A stretch of 64,000 bases of DNA from Tachypleus tridentatus (lineage: Eukaryota > Arthropoda > Merostomata > Xiphosura > Limulidae). Below the pieces are notes generated by a model. The model saw only the letters and a program-made list of their open reading frames with translations, was not told the DNA's origin and made no database searches. The position numbers and the translations under genes were made by a program. How positions within the stretch are numbered: position 1 is the first letter of the stretch; each line of letters begins with the position of its first letter. Below are positions 32,541-44,088 of this stretch, one piece after another. The stretch is taken from assembly GCF_004210375.1 (NCBI RefSeq), contig NC_134834.1, positions 161,653,290 through 161,717,289 on the forward strand, given 5' to 3'.

Positions 32541-35500
32541 ATGGGTTGCTGTTTTAGTAGCGACGATGATAAAAGCCCACAGGTATGTTAAATTAAATGA
32601 AGGTAAATTTGAGCTCTTGTTGAAAATTTTACGTTTTGGCAGACATTAATACAAACTCCACGTTTTGTTCAGTTCAATTTAAGTTCAAGCGATAGAAATA
32701 CTACTATTAGTACTACTAATAACATTTTAGGATAATATTAAAATAACGGTGATATACGTATTGTTAATATTAGTTAAACGTTTATAACAATTTAAGTTTA
32801 AGAGTCAATTTACATTTACGTATATATGATATGTAAGATGCAAGCTTATCTAACGCGTTTTGACGTTTGTTGAATGTGTTAATGTGTTATAAAAAAGATA
32901 GTGTTTAGTACTAATTTAAACTGTCTCTATTACACCTGTTACTCAATTTCAAGTTATTTTTGAAGTCTGATCTCGGTAATTTCATAGAGATTCGTGATGA
33001 CGAAAAACCCACTTGAAGTAAAAAATATTTTCTGAAGACAACTGGTATGGGTATTAAAACTTAAAATATAATAAAGTACAGAACAACGTTTCGACCTTCT
33101 TAGGTCAGAAATTTGTGCACTTTTAATATAAATCATGCAAACGCAAAAAGCAGTGATTAATTTTTATAATCATAAGCAGTTCTCATGAAAAGTTAAACGT
33201 TTTGAGTAAAATAGTGATTCATTTATTTTATTATTTCCCTCAATAATATGAAACTATAAAAAATGGTATTCTTTCCCAAAGTTTTTTTGTTGTTGAATTT
33301 TATATTTTCTGCCATGTTGGTAGTATTGCTCTCAGGTATTTAATGGTATAGATCAAATAAAATAATATTGTGTTGTTAAAATTATTTGTTTATTTTCATT
33401 TTTTTATTTAAAATGTTATTTACTATTCTTTTAACACTTGGCTATGGTCATGTTATGTATAGAATGTTGGCAAAAACAATTTGTGTCTTAGAAAAACAGT
33501 CTTTCGAAAAATGATCATAAGGGAAGATGATAATAGAGACATTTAAGGGTCTCTTAAAGAAACCTTAAGGTAGCAGCCCTGCTAGTGGCTAGAAAATGAA
33601 GATGAAGGCATATCTAAGTTGATTCTGTATGATCAATCACTTGTAAGGAATTTTGAATTTCACAGATCAAGGGTTTTATGACTTAAGTACCTTGCAGTCT
33701 TGAAATGTATGTTACATGCATATATACTAGTTCTTGGATCTTTTTGTTAGGATACATTTACATTTTGAATTTTTTTTTATTTCAGTTCCCTATTTGCACT
33801 GTGCTGTTTTGTCCAATAATGTCTTTCAAACAGTATTGTTGTTATTGTTTCTAGCTTCCTTATGTATCAACAACATTTCCATATCATGAATAATTCATTT
33901 TTTTTTATTCTTTGTTCACTATGTTATTTGAAGAATGTAAAATATTGAGACAAGAATGGTGAAATAGTTAAATGGTTCCTAAAAACATATGGAGCATAGT
34001 GATGCATTATATGAAATAAAGTTTAGTATGTTTGTCTTCTGGTTGAGCAGACTTATTGTAATGTGGTTGGTTATCTTAAGTTCTATTACAGGAATAAATA
34101 TTCTGAATGAACATTATTTTATAGACATTTTTGAGATTAACATTCAAGATTTTCATAAATATGTATAATTTTAATTTTTGTAGCCTGTTAGGGTGATCAT
34201 AAAAAGTTATCTACTTATGTCTAATCTTAATTAATCTAAAGAGAATTACCACCTTCAAAACACACCCATAAATATAGAAACCAAAGAGAGACTATAAACA
34301 TACTACAGATTGTAATAAAATTTAGAAGAAAAATATTTAAGTAAAATATTTATAAAAGTAAAACTGGTGTAATTTTATAGTTTATTTATGTTTATTCCAA
34401 ACAATTTTGAAGCTTTGTAGTTATAGTAATTTAACAGTAGAGTCCAATTATACATGGACTCTACTGTTAAATACTTTTATTTCAGTAACTAAGCCAATTT
34501 TGTTCTTTGCAGCACAGCAGGCCAAATGAAAGAACAAAACTGTTAAGTAATCCTGTGAGTGGTAATTCAGTAAAATCATTTACTAGGTAATATATTTTTA
34601 AGTGTTGTTACACCTAAAAAATAAAATATGAACTTGGAAGAGTTTCTGAATGTTATCAGAAAAATATTAAACTAATTCAGAACATAGTGAAAACTATTTT
34701 GTGTGCCTTTTAGTCAGTTGGTTTCATAAAGCTAGTTAGAAATCTTCTATCTTACACTCTGCAATGTTATCTGTAAAATATTTAACATGATGTGTGTCCT
34801 AGAGCTGTGGTACTGTCTGCTTATCCATGTATAGATGATTAAACCTAATCTTGAAGGATTTTAAATACTGTTAAAACTGTGATAGCTTATACTGGGAATT
34901 ATGTTAATTTAGGTAACTGTAGTTTTAACTGGTTTAGTACTAGTATCTGCCATCATATGATGACAAGCCAAATTTGATTTAGTGTATTTGTAATTTATAT
35001 CTTACAAATTCTTTAAGTAAAAACAAAATATATAATCATGTGTATATATGTGGTGATCTTGTTGCTTTCCTCTATTTGGCATTAAACTCAAACTTCTTGT
35101 TGTGCACAACAAGTAAGTGGTCTACCAGTTTGGCTAAAGGTTTAATCTACTTTTTAACCATATAAACTACTGCATCTCTATCAACAATAATTCTCTCTGA
35201 GGAAATTTTTCATTGGTATCTATTTAGTTTATAAATTAAAATAATTTCTTTAAAACCATCAACTTTATTTAATTTTTCAATATTTTATAACTGTTATATG
35301 CATATATAAATGAGTGAAAATGAAATAGTAAATACATCCTCAAATACCAGTGTTATTTTATTTTTACTATTTTACCATTGTTGTAATATTTTTGTGCTGA
35401 AGGGAAAATAGCAGCAGGAAACGCTTAACATATTTATGTGTAATGGTTATAGTTTTGTAAATATTCAACATATAAAACATCTAAATGTTTAATTTTTATT

Positions 35501-38500
35501 TCTGAATAATATGAATTAGAACATTCTCATTTGTAATGTAGATTATATCTTATTTTTACTTTTAAATTTTGAAGAAATGTAATCACAGTAATTTGTGTTA
35601 ATGATTCATTTGCATAGCTAGTGACTAGATCCCTTAAATTTTCAGTGATGACTATGGAAGCAGCACAAACTGTACACACAGTCATGGGGAGGATAAGCAG
35701 TCAGCCCTAAACAGTATATTAAATCAGGCAGCAACGTAAGTATATTATTAACTCCATCTTTTTACTGAATTTCTCTTGGGTTGCAGGAATTATGAGTAAC
35801 TTCAGAATACTGTAGACTTTCAGAAAAAATAAATAAATTTCAAAGTTTAATCAATAATTATTGTAATCTCATCAAAAAGCAGAGAGTTTTAAACAACAAA
35901 TAGTGTACAGTTGTGAATGATTCATTAGTATGCTGTGTAATTCCATGAAAATTTTTTTTTCACTGTTTCTGGTTGATTATCATAATAATGTACAGTGGTG
36001 GATTGGCATTAAGGGACCAGTTGAGGCTGTATCATTAACAAGTACCCTATAAGTTTTCACATTACTGGCTAAAAAGTTAACTTAAAATCAATTTCTAAGA
36101 ATGCATGAGCCCATTGAGCAATTGCTTGGTGTTCTAGTAGGCCAATCTTTGAAGATAATATAAATATTTTTCTGAGTTTCACAGTTCTGTAAAAACTATT
36201 AAAACTCAAAATTCTGATATTTTTTAGATAGATACTGTTTTATTTCAGCATTTTACTAAGTATGGGCCAGTTCCAAACAGTGAACTCAAGTGAAATGTAA
36301 CACCTAGTTTACTTTTATTTAACCTACGAATGGTACTTTTGTGTATTATGAAAGACTTGTGTAAAATCATCTGTTTAACTTGTGTGAAATAAAGAGTAAT
36401 TTAATTCTTTTATTTTACTATTTCAAACTTTGTATTTAATATTTTATGTAAAATATATCATTTTCTGTATGTTTAATTTTTTTCTTTTAGGTGTGTGTGT
36501 GTGTATAAAAAACAGGAAAAAATGACTATGTGTTTTTAATATTTGGAATCACTTTAAGACAAATCTAATTTGAAGTTATGAAATGTACAATTTTATTCCC
36601 TGAAATTAATGTTTTCATTTTGTAAAATGGCAGCTTATTGTTTTAACTTTTAACCCTTTTGCAACAGGTCAGGGTTCAAAGGCCGTGCTATTGTATTAGT
36701 TGATTTGCATTCAAAATTTTATTGAAATACTAGTTTATTAATTTGTCAATAAATTTGGAATCAAATTGTAGATTAAAATTCAAACTATAATATTATATAC
36801 GAGTTAAGTTCTTAATTTGAAAGTAAATATCAAAAGAACACATTTAAATATAAATTTTAGTGGTATGTCAAATGTAGCACTGTGTAAACTGCATTTTTCT
36901 TATACTCATGAAAAATGGACTTTTAAGATATTTGTTATGTGAAAAAATCCACTCAAGGCATAGATTGTGCAAAGAGTATTAGCTGTGTGTAAGATATTCT
37001 GCCAGTTCTAATCCACTTATTTCAATGCAGTTTGTGATGTTAAAATATTAAGTCTAACTTTGTATAAATTAGAAACTCAAATTACTAATGTTGACAAGCT
37101 TAGACTGTAAAATAAGAACCTCACTTTTTTTATTTTGCTGAGATACAGCTTATGTACTGAATCAAATACATAGAGTATAGAAAATAATATAAAGTCTTAG
37201 GGAAAACTAATGTTTGAAATGTAATTAGGTTTTGGAGATTATGCAAAGAACAGTTTTTTAATTATAACATGAAACCACTTTGCACTCAAACTAGTAATGA
37301 AACAAACTATTTTCACAAACAAATCTTTAGTAAAAATACTTCATTAAGAAATCTGATTTTTTAATACAAAATACTTGTAATCTTTACTAAAAGTCTACCG
37401 AATTTTGTAAAGATACACATGCTGTATCAAAAGTTATAGTACAAATGCTTAATGTGTAGATGAACTTGTGTTATACTGAATCTGTTTGAAAAGTGTTTAG
37501 TGAAATTAATTATTAATGATATCATTCATTTTCCTATTACATGCAGGACAAGTAACTTTAAGAGCACTTCAAAGCTGTAAAATATTGTTAGTTTTGAGTG
37601 TATGAATTTAAATTCTTTTGTATGTTTGTATTTACATAAACATGAGTTTTGATTTGTGGTTATTTCTGTTATGCATCTCTACAATTCCAACTACTTTTAT
37701 AGAACTTTCAGTAGGGTTTTGGTTTCATTTGTAGAACTTATCAAGTAAATATACAGTCACTTTAAAGACAAAGCAAATGTTTTGTTTCCAGAATATGTGT
37801 ATGCCAAACCTTGAATACTGCAAGCTTTTTGTTTGTATGTATGCACATGTGTGATGTGTAACCTACTAAGCTGAGAATTTTTGTTTCAGAAATGTGATTG
37901 ATGTATCAGGTCTGGATTCTCACTTGGAGCAAAGTGAATACTTAGATAGAGCTTTCCAGTATAATCAGAAAATTATGGTTTCTGCTCAAACTTTTGAAGT
38001 CCTTAAAAAGAAGCCATCATTATTGGTAGATCTTCCAGCACCAGAAAAGGGCCTTGCAGTCAATCCAGTATCTTCAAGTGATTTGAAATTAGTAAGTTTG
38101 TCAAATTGTTTTTGTAGAGCTTGGTATGATATCCCAAGGAAAATATAAAAATTATTGAATTTTTTTATAGTTTCTCTCACGTACTCTCCACAGAACTTGA
38201 ACATGTTATATCTTATTAATAACATTTTAATAACAGCAGAAGGATTTCTATTACTTGTATATGCTAAACATGGTAAATGTTTAATCCTTTTGTGCTGGGT
38301 CACAGGTCAAATCTGTGTCATTGCATTTAAAATTTTATTGAACTATTATTTTATGAATTTTCAAGTTTGGAATCAAATTGTAGATTATAATTCAAAATTT
38401 ATTATATATGAGTTAATTTCTCAATTTAAAAGTCAATATTAAAAGAACACACCTAAATATAGATTTTAGTGAGTATGTTGTGAATGCAGCACAGTTTAAA

Positions 38501-40373
38501 ATTAGATGTTTGTGATTTCAAAATACCAAGTCTACAGTTTCTTACAAATCAGAAACTTGAACTACCAATATTGTCAAGTTAGAATATAAAATAAGAATCT
38601 CCTATCTTTTTATTTTGCTATGTTTTCATGTACTGGATCAAACAGTGGCCCCCATTTACATCTTTTTCGGGTGCTCAACTTGCAGTCTGATGGTTGTGGG
38701 TTTTAATCCCAATCTCACCAAAACATACTCATTCTTTCAGCCATGGGGGTGTTATAATGTGATGATCAATCCACTATTAACTGGTAAAAGAGTAACCCAA
38801 GAATTGGCAGTGAGTGGTGTTGACTATCTGCCTTCCCTCTAGGTCTTTTGCTGCTAAATTAAGGATAGCTAGCACTGGTAGCCCTCGTGTAGCTTTGCAC
38901 AAAATTCAGAAAACAAACAGCTAGGTACCCATCACACCACTGAATATTCTGGAACGAACGAGGTAAAGTGTCTTACTCAAGGACACAACAACGTAATGGG
39001 GATTAGTCTTGAGCTTGCCAACCACCTGAATACAAGTTCAAAGTATGAAGCTACTGATTCGTGCCGTTCCCTAACCATCGGGTAGGGTGCAATATAATAA
39101 GTAAAAGCAAGAAATCAACGTTAGTGAACACACGGTATTATTGGTAAAACCACACACAATTGCATATTTTGATGGTTTATGCCCACTTGAAACACACACT
39201 ACAGTTATTTTGTCATGTAGCAGGGATTTTGCAAATAGTTGTTTAACCTCAAAATAATTTTCCATTTTCTTTTGTGATAAGTAGTGGTTATATAGTTTTC
39301 TTATACTCATGAAGAGTGGACTTTTAAGATATTTGTTATGTGAAAAAATGCACTCAATGCATAGATTGTGCAAAGAATATTAGCTGTGTGTAAAATATTT
39401 TGCCAGTTCTAATCCACTTATTTCAGCATGTTACTGTCAGTGCAGTACTCCTGTAGTTTTTGTCACATAAATGTTTTTGAGTATTTTTATAATGAGGAAA
39501 ATGACTTGAAATCAGCATTCATTCCTGCAGTTCTAAATGATGACCGGGTCATGTGTAACTTTGTTAGATGTAATACTAGTTTCAGTATCTTTACTTCTGC
39601 CAGTATAAATGTACCATTATGATAGTGTTATTTCATTTAGGGTCTCTTAAATATGTTGAATAAATTCAGTTAAAATCAAGGAAATCCAGCCACAGACACT
39701 TTACCAATTTACATTACTTAGTTCTTTAGATATGTCATGCACCTGAAAAGAAATTGCTGTTGTAGATATGCCCAAATTTTTTCTTTTTGTTAGCATCTTG
39801 CAATTTTAAGTAACAAACAGATAAACTATCATTGTATTAGGAGCTGTATCATATACAACACACTGATATATTTTCTCTCCTCAAATGGATGTTTTGAAGT
39901 AACCGAATGAAGCTGTAGAAGGAATTTACATGTTAGTGTGTTACTACTTTCAAAAAAATTGTCCATGTTTCTCAGCAGTAGTTAGCACATTTATTGGGAA
40001 ACATTAGTGACAAAAAACAAGAACTTAATTTTTGTCCACAAGATTCTTATATAATGGAGTTAGTTTTTACTACTATATAATAGTTTTTTTTATCACCAGC
40101 TAGTTGATGTACCCATCAATACTCTGACAATTTTAGGGCAATATTTATACTAACACGTTTGTGATTATCATTATACATTCAATAATTCATTCATACATTG
40201 ATTTGTTAAAACTTTTTTTTTCTTTGTTCTTCACTGTGCGTATGAGTGAAATGATTATCACATAATTAAACTTCTTACAGCTGAACAGTACTTGTGAGAA
40301 AGCCCTGCATGCACTTCAGGAGATCAAGGTGAAACACCAAGAAAACCTTGTAGTTGATTTTGGGATCCCATAA
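32541..40373 (+). CDS. LAMTOR1: LAMTOR1 (p18), Ragulator complex subunit
   Basis: Five exons: 32541-32582, 34513-34586, 35646-35735, 37890-38091 and 40281-40373, all GT/AG. They join in frame to 166 codons plus TAA; vertebrate LAMTOR1 is about 161 aa. The protein wraps the other LAMTOR subunits and anchors Ragulator to late endosomes and lysosomes, where it recruits Rag GTPases and mTORC1. Exon 1 encodes MGCCFSSDDD, with the Gly2 myristoylation and Cys3/Cys4 palmitoylation signals. Exon 2 has the dileucine-type KLLSNP. Exons 3-4 give SALNSILNQAATNVIDVS and YLDRAFQYNQK, which align with the family core. Exon 5 ends ENLVVDFGIP, matching the highly conserved C-terminus. The start is fixed by the lipidation motif. 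Intact throughout; its introns hold only repeats. Confidence 0.96.
32583..34512. other. LAMTOR1 intron 1
   Basis: Holds a Penelope-like terminal fragment at 32985-33120; otherwise AT-rich with nothing recognised. Confidence 0.5.
32985..33120 (-). mobile_element. Penelope-like terminal (pLTR) fragment
   Basis: Contains CGTGATGACGAAAAACCCAC, CTGGTATGGGTATTAAAACT and AACGTTTCGACCTTC, in reverse the blocks at the ends of the 49.6-51.5 kb element. Similar pieces lie at 13045-13290, 55624-55676 and 58862-58985. Confidence 0.65.
34587..35645. other. LAMTOR1 intron 2, nothing recognised
   Basis: AT-rich; no element or exon supported. Confidence 0.5.
36650..37480 (+). mobile_element. piggyBac-type non-autonomous element, copy 1 (LAMTOR1 intron 3)
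   Basis: Begins TTAACCCTTTTGC, a TTAA target plus CCCTTT end. It shares long stretches with 38281-38640 and, in reverse, with 60568-61589. A ~138-bp block at 36893-37030 is a further insertion that also occurs near 39293-39425. The right end is degenerate. Confidence 0.65.
38281..38640 (+). mobile_element. piggyBac-type non-autonomous element, copy 2, truncated (LAMTOR1 intron 4)
   Basis: Starts TTAATCCTTTTGTGCTGGG and matches copies 1 and 3 (for example GGAATCAAATTGTAGATTA). The copy fades before the SINE at 38671. Confidence 0.65.
38671..38920 (+). repeat. tRNA-derived SINE, family 1, diverged
   Basis: Forward copy lacking the first part of the head. Body and tail (GTGTAGCTTTGCACAAAATT) are clear but substituted, suggesting an older insertion. 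Confidence 0.85.
38921..40280. other. rest of LAMTOR1 intron 4
   Basis: Holds the repeat block 39293-39425 shared with 36893-37030. Reverse and forward short open frames at 39071-39373 and 39428-39622 match nothing I know. Confidence 0.45.
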
Positions 40374-41142
40374 AGTGGGTCTACAGTTAGATGAGTGTTT
40401 ATGCTTTCAGGTGAATAATTACTTAACCATTACAGCCTCACCTCCTCCACTAGGGTATTTTTGGAATATTTTGCATTTTTATTTTAAATGAAAAAATACA
40501 AGTCCCAGTGTTGAGAAGGGTTTACTTTTGTTTGATGTTTGGTAAGTATGAGCTTCAGCATACTAAAAAATATACTGTAAATTAATTCATGTTTCATTTG
40601 CGTTACATAAGTGATGTAAATATTGACATACCTATTAGAATGTTTTTCAAAAAAGGATTTTGTGAAAATCTCTCAAATCAAGATCAGTATAATTTATTAC
40701 ATAATACCACACAATGAGTGAATAACAATGTATAAATGTACGTTAGTAGAACAAACTATGTTATGGTATTTTTTTGTGTGTCCAGTTATGATCAAGTAAC
40801 TTTTTTTTTAAAATAAAAATTCATATTTATCTTTCAACCTAGCACATGTAACAAGCTTATTAATAAAGACAGTTGTTCCTATTAACACTTGGTCAGGCTA
40901 AATAAATTTAATTACTTTGTACTATTAGTTAGCTATATAAAACTATGTTTGCTTGTCTTGTTCTTTTCTCTCTTGAACTCTTCACTTTCTACCAGTTTGA
41001 CTTCAGAAGTCAATTTAGAATGTAATGTTACCACTAATTTAAAATAAATTTATGAAATAAACTTTCCCTCTATCATTTTTACTTTGGTTAAAGTTATTTC
41101 AATTACAGTAATGTGTTAGGCCTAGAGAATATTTTCATTCTT
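40374..41142. other. LAMTOR1 3' UTR and downstream interval
   Basis: No gene seen. Several AATAAA-like sites occur (for example near 40810 and 41045); which one ends the transcript cannot be told. Confidence 0.4.
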
Positions 41143-41380
41143 CCATGCCCTGAGGGTTATAGGCTCGAATCCCTGTAGCACCAAACATGCTCGCCCTCCC
41201 AGCCGTGGGGGCGTTATAAAGTTACGGTCAGTCCCACTATTCGTTGGTAAAAGAGTAGCCCAAGAGTTGACAGTGGGTGGTGATGACTAGCTGCCTTCCC
41301 TCTAGTCTTACACTGCTAAATTAGGGACAGCTAGTGCAGATAGCTCTCTTGCAGCTTTATGTGAAATTCAAAATAAAACT
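41143..41380 (+). repeat. tRNA-derived SINE, family 1, head truncated
   Basis: Forward copy from CCATGCCCTGAGGGTTATAG through the B box GGCTCGAATCCC to the tail GTGAAATTCAAAATAAAAC. Confidence 0.88.
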
Positions 41381-41649
41381 AAATCTTCCATGCCATTATA
41401 GAATGTAAATTTTAGCACTTTTTCAACAGTTGAATGAGCCAGGGTGAGAATACTCATATACTTGTACTAAGTGCATGTTATAATGACTCTGCTTGAATGA
41501 ACATACTGATTAAATTTAGGGTCTGAAATAACTATCCCAGTACCATATGCAATATTACAACTATATAGAAATGAGCTAGCATATAGTCCCAGTATTGGCT
41601 AAATGAAATCAGTTTAATATCACTTCATGAATAAATCTAGCTAAAAACG

Positions 41650-42672
41650 ATGTTTAACATTGTAAAGTAAGTTGTCCTTATGTGGCTCAAAAAGCATAGA
41701 AAATTGTCATTAGAGCAGAAAGTTTGTATAAAAGCTTTACGTGATACTGGTTGGACTCGCCAGCACACTAATGCAAAATTGAAATACTCTTCGAACAATG
41801 TTTAGTACACCTTAGGTTGAGACAGGCAAATTTAAAAATAGTAAAGGAAGAGTCAGAACACTTCAGTTTAATGGCACTGAGTTTAAGCAGTTTTCAGAAT
41901 AGAATAATAGAAAAGTACCCAGATATACATTATCAGGCAGACTTGATGAGAATGGAATATTTGGTCATGTAGCACTTAAAAAACCTTTACTATGATCTTC
42001 AGATATTGTCAAGAGACTGAAACTTGCTAAAAAGTACAAAAACTGGGCTGTTTATGACTGGTAAAGGATGTTATGGACAGATAAGTCTAAGTTTGAAATA
42101 TTTGGGTCAAAGCATCTGTTACAGATACGATGAAGAAAGGTGAAAGTTACCTCAATGTATAGCACTTACTAGGGTGTTTTTCTGTTGAGCTGAGAGGCAG
42201 TATTTGCAAAATTGATGGAATAGTGGACTAGTGCAGGTATCATTCAATACTAATCTGTCAAGGTATGCCCAGTACCTTGCATAGTATTGATAAAAGATTC
42301 TACTAACAAGAAAATAATGACCCCAAACACACATCCAAACTATGCAGAAGTTACTTTGGTAAGGAAAAAGCAGCTATTGGAATCATTCAAATTATGCAAT
42401 GACCTACAAAAAGCTCTTACTATATACTACGCAATTGAGCAGAACTGGGATTTGAAAATTTAAATCAAAAGTTACTCTCAAAGAAATTTTATTAGATAGA
42501 TTGGAAGTAAAATTCCAAAGGAACTTCAATTAAATATGTTTCAATAATGCTTGAAAGACTGTCTGCAGTTATTAAAGCAAAAGTTAAGTTTTATGTTTCA
42601 TTTGTGACTTACCTTCCATTGTTCTTTGAAAGTAGCCTAAAAGTAGTTTGAACACTTTTGCACACTACTGTA
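41650..42672 (+). pseudogene. Tc1-type transposase pseudogene
   Basis: In shifting frames the order is GHVALKKPLL, IVKRLKLAKKYKNWAVYDW, MLWTDKSKFEIFGSK (second catalytic block; the usual Glu of DESK is Asp-Lys here), then QQDNDPKHTSKLC-like and KEKAAIGIIQ. Tc1 transposases cut and paste their element at TA sites. Many stops and indels make it dead. The right end GAACACTTTTGCACACTACTGTA looks like a Tc1 inverted repeat with TA (42650-42672); no matching left end was found. Confidence 0.85.
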
Positions 42673-43059
42673 CATGTTATTTAACTTGGAAAGGAATTTT
42701 TATAATCTCTAGCAATATAGTAAAACACATATTACTCTATATTCCTTTTTTAAACCTTTCACAATTTTATCGAACATTACTGAGCTGTTGTTACAATTGC
42801 CCTCTTAACTTTTAACTATTTAAAGTCGCATCAAACTATTTTAATATCTTTGGAAAATTAATTTTTACTTTATATTACATGCCAAAAAAGGAAAAATATG
42901 AGATGTATCTTTCAGAGCTTTATAATTTTCTAAAAGAAATATTGTTGATTCTTACTTTCAAGAATCTTCTAAAATTTTGAGAACAGGTAGGATTTAAGCA
43001 GTACACAGGCAAAAAAGTAAACTATACTAAAAATAAATGTACAACAGTAAATCAGTTAC

Positions 43060-44088
43060 AGTAAGTATTGAGATCATTTTTTGGAAAAACATGCATCCAG
43101 AACATAGCTACAACGGTATGAAATTGGAATTTTTATGCAACCATTTTCATGAATGAGAGAAATAATAAAAAAAAAAAAACTGATAAATTATGGTGCTCAA
43201 TGAAATGCCAATTGTTTTCTCAAACATGTAAAAAATCCAAAATGAAGTGCAACAAGTTTGATTAAAAAAAGCTTCCTTAGTGTTCTATAATTAGTTTTAT
43301 GAGAATTCCTTTTCTTGAGAGGTGCAGTATAATAAATTAATAAGTGCATCTTTATACTCCTAGAGTAGGAAAATAAAATTACAAAACTTGAAAAATATCC
43401 TTTTTATGAAAAACCAATATTTCTAAAACATGCAAAAAAATCCAAAATTAAACGTGAAATCTTCGATTATATTCACTATCAAGAGAAGTTCAAGAACTGT
43501 GATAGGACTTTCCATTAAAGTGCTGTATTACATCCAAAGTTAGAGAAACAAATTTCACTTTTACAAAATAAAACAGTTAAAGATGGACTAAATTTTGTAA
43601 AAAATTCTAGATTCACAATGTATTATATTTCCAATTATCTTCATTACTTAGAAAGACTCAAGAACGAAGCAATAGGACTTCAAGGAAAAGTTCTGTATTA
43701 AATCCAAAGTTGGAAAAAATAAATTTCACTTCCCCAAAGTTTAAGATGGAATAAAATTTTGTAAAAAAACAAAAAGAATAAGGTTCTACATTTAGGAATT
43801 TTAAATGGAAATGCCCCTTTTTCAAGCACTTGTATTAAATGCTTTCTTTAGAAGTGTAATAAAATCAGAAGTATTGGGAATTTTAATGACAAATCACTGT
43901 TTAATTAAGGGATGTTTTAACAAAAAGTTTGATTTTGAAAAACATGAATCAAGTGTATCTTTCTATTCCAGTGATATGAAAATAAAGTTTATGAAATCTT
44001 TGAAAAATGCCAAAGTTGATTTAAAAAAAACAACAAAACATTGTGCAATTTAAAGCAATATTGAATGTGAAATCTCATCTGATCTCAG
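43060..44088. repeat. diverged tandem repeat array (~420-bp unit), block 1
   Basis: Landmarks such as ACATCCAAAGTTAGA, ACAGTTAAAGATGGACTAAA and GAAACTCAAGAATGAAGC recur here and in the blocks at 46466-48810 and 52036-54330. Unit boundaries are blurred by indels. Open frames inside (for example 43805-44053) shift from unit to unit, so I do not treat the array as coding. Confidence 0.7.
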
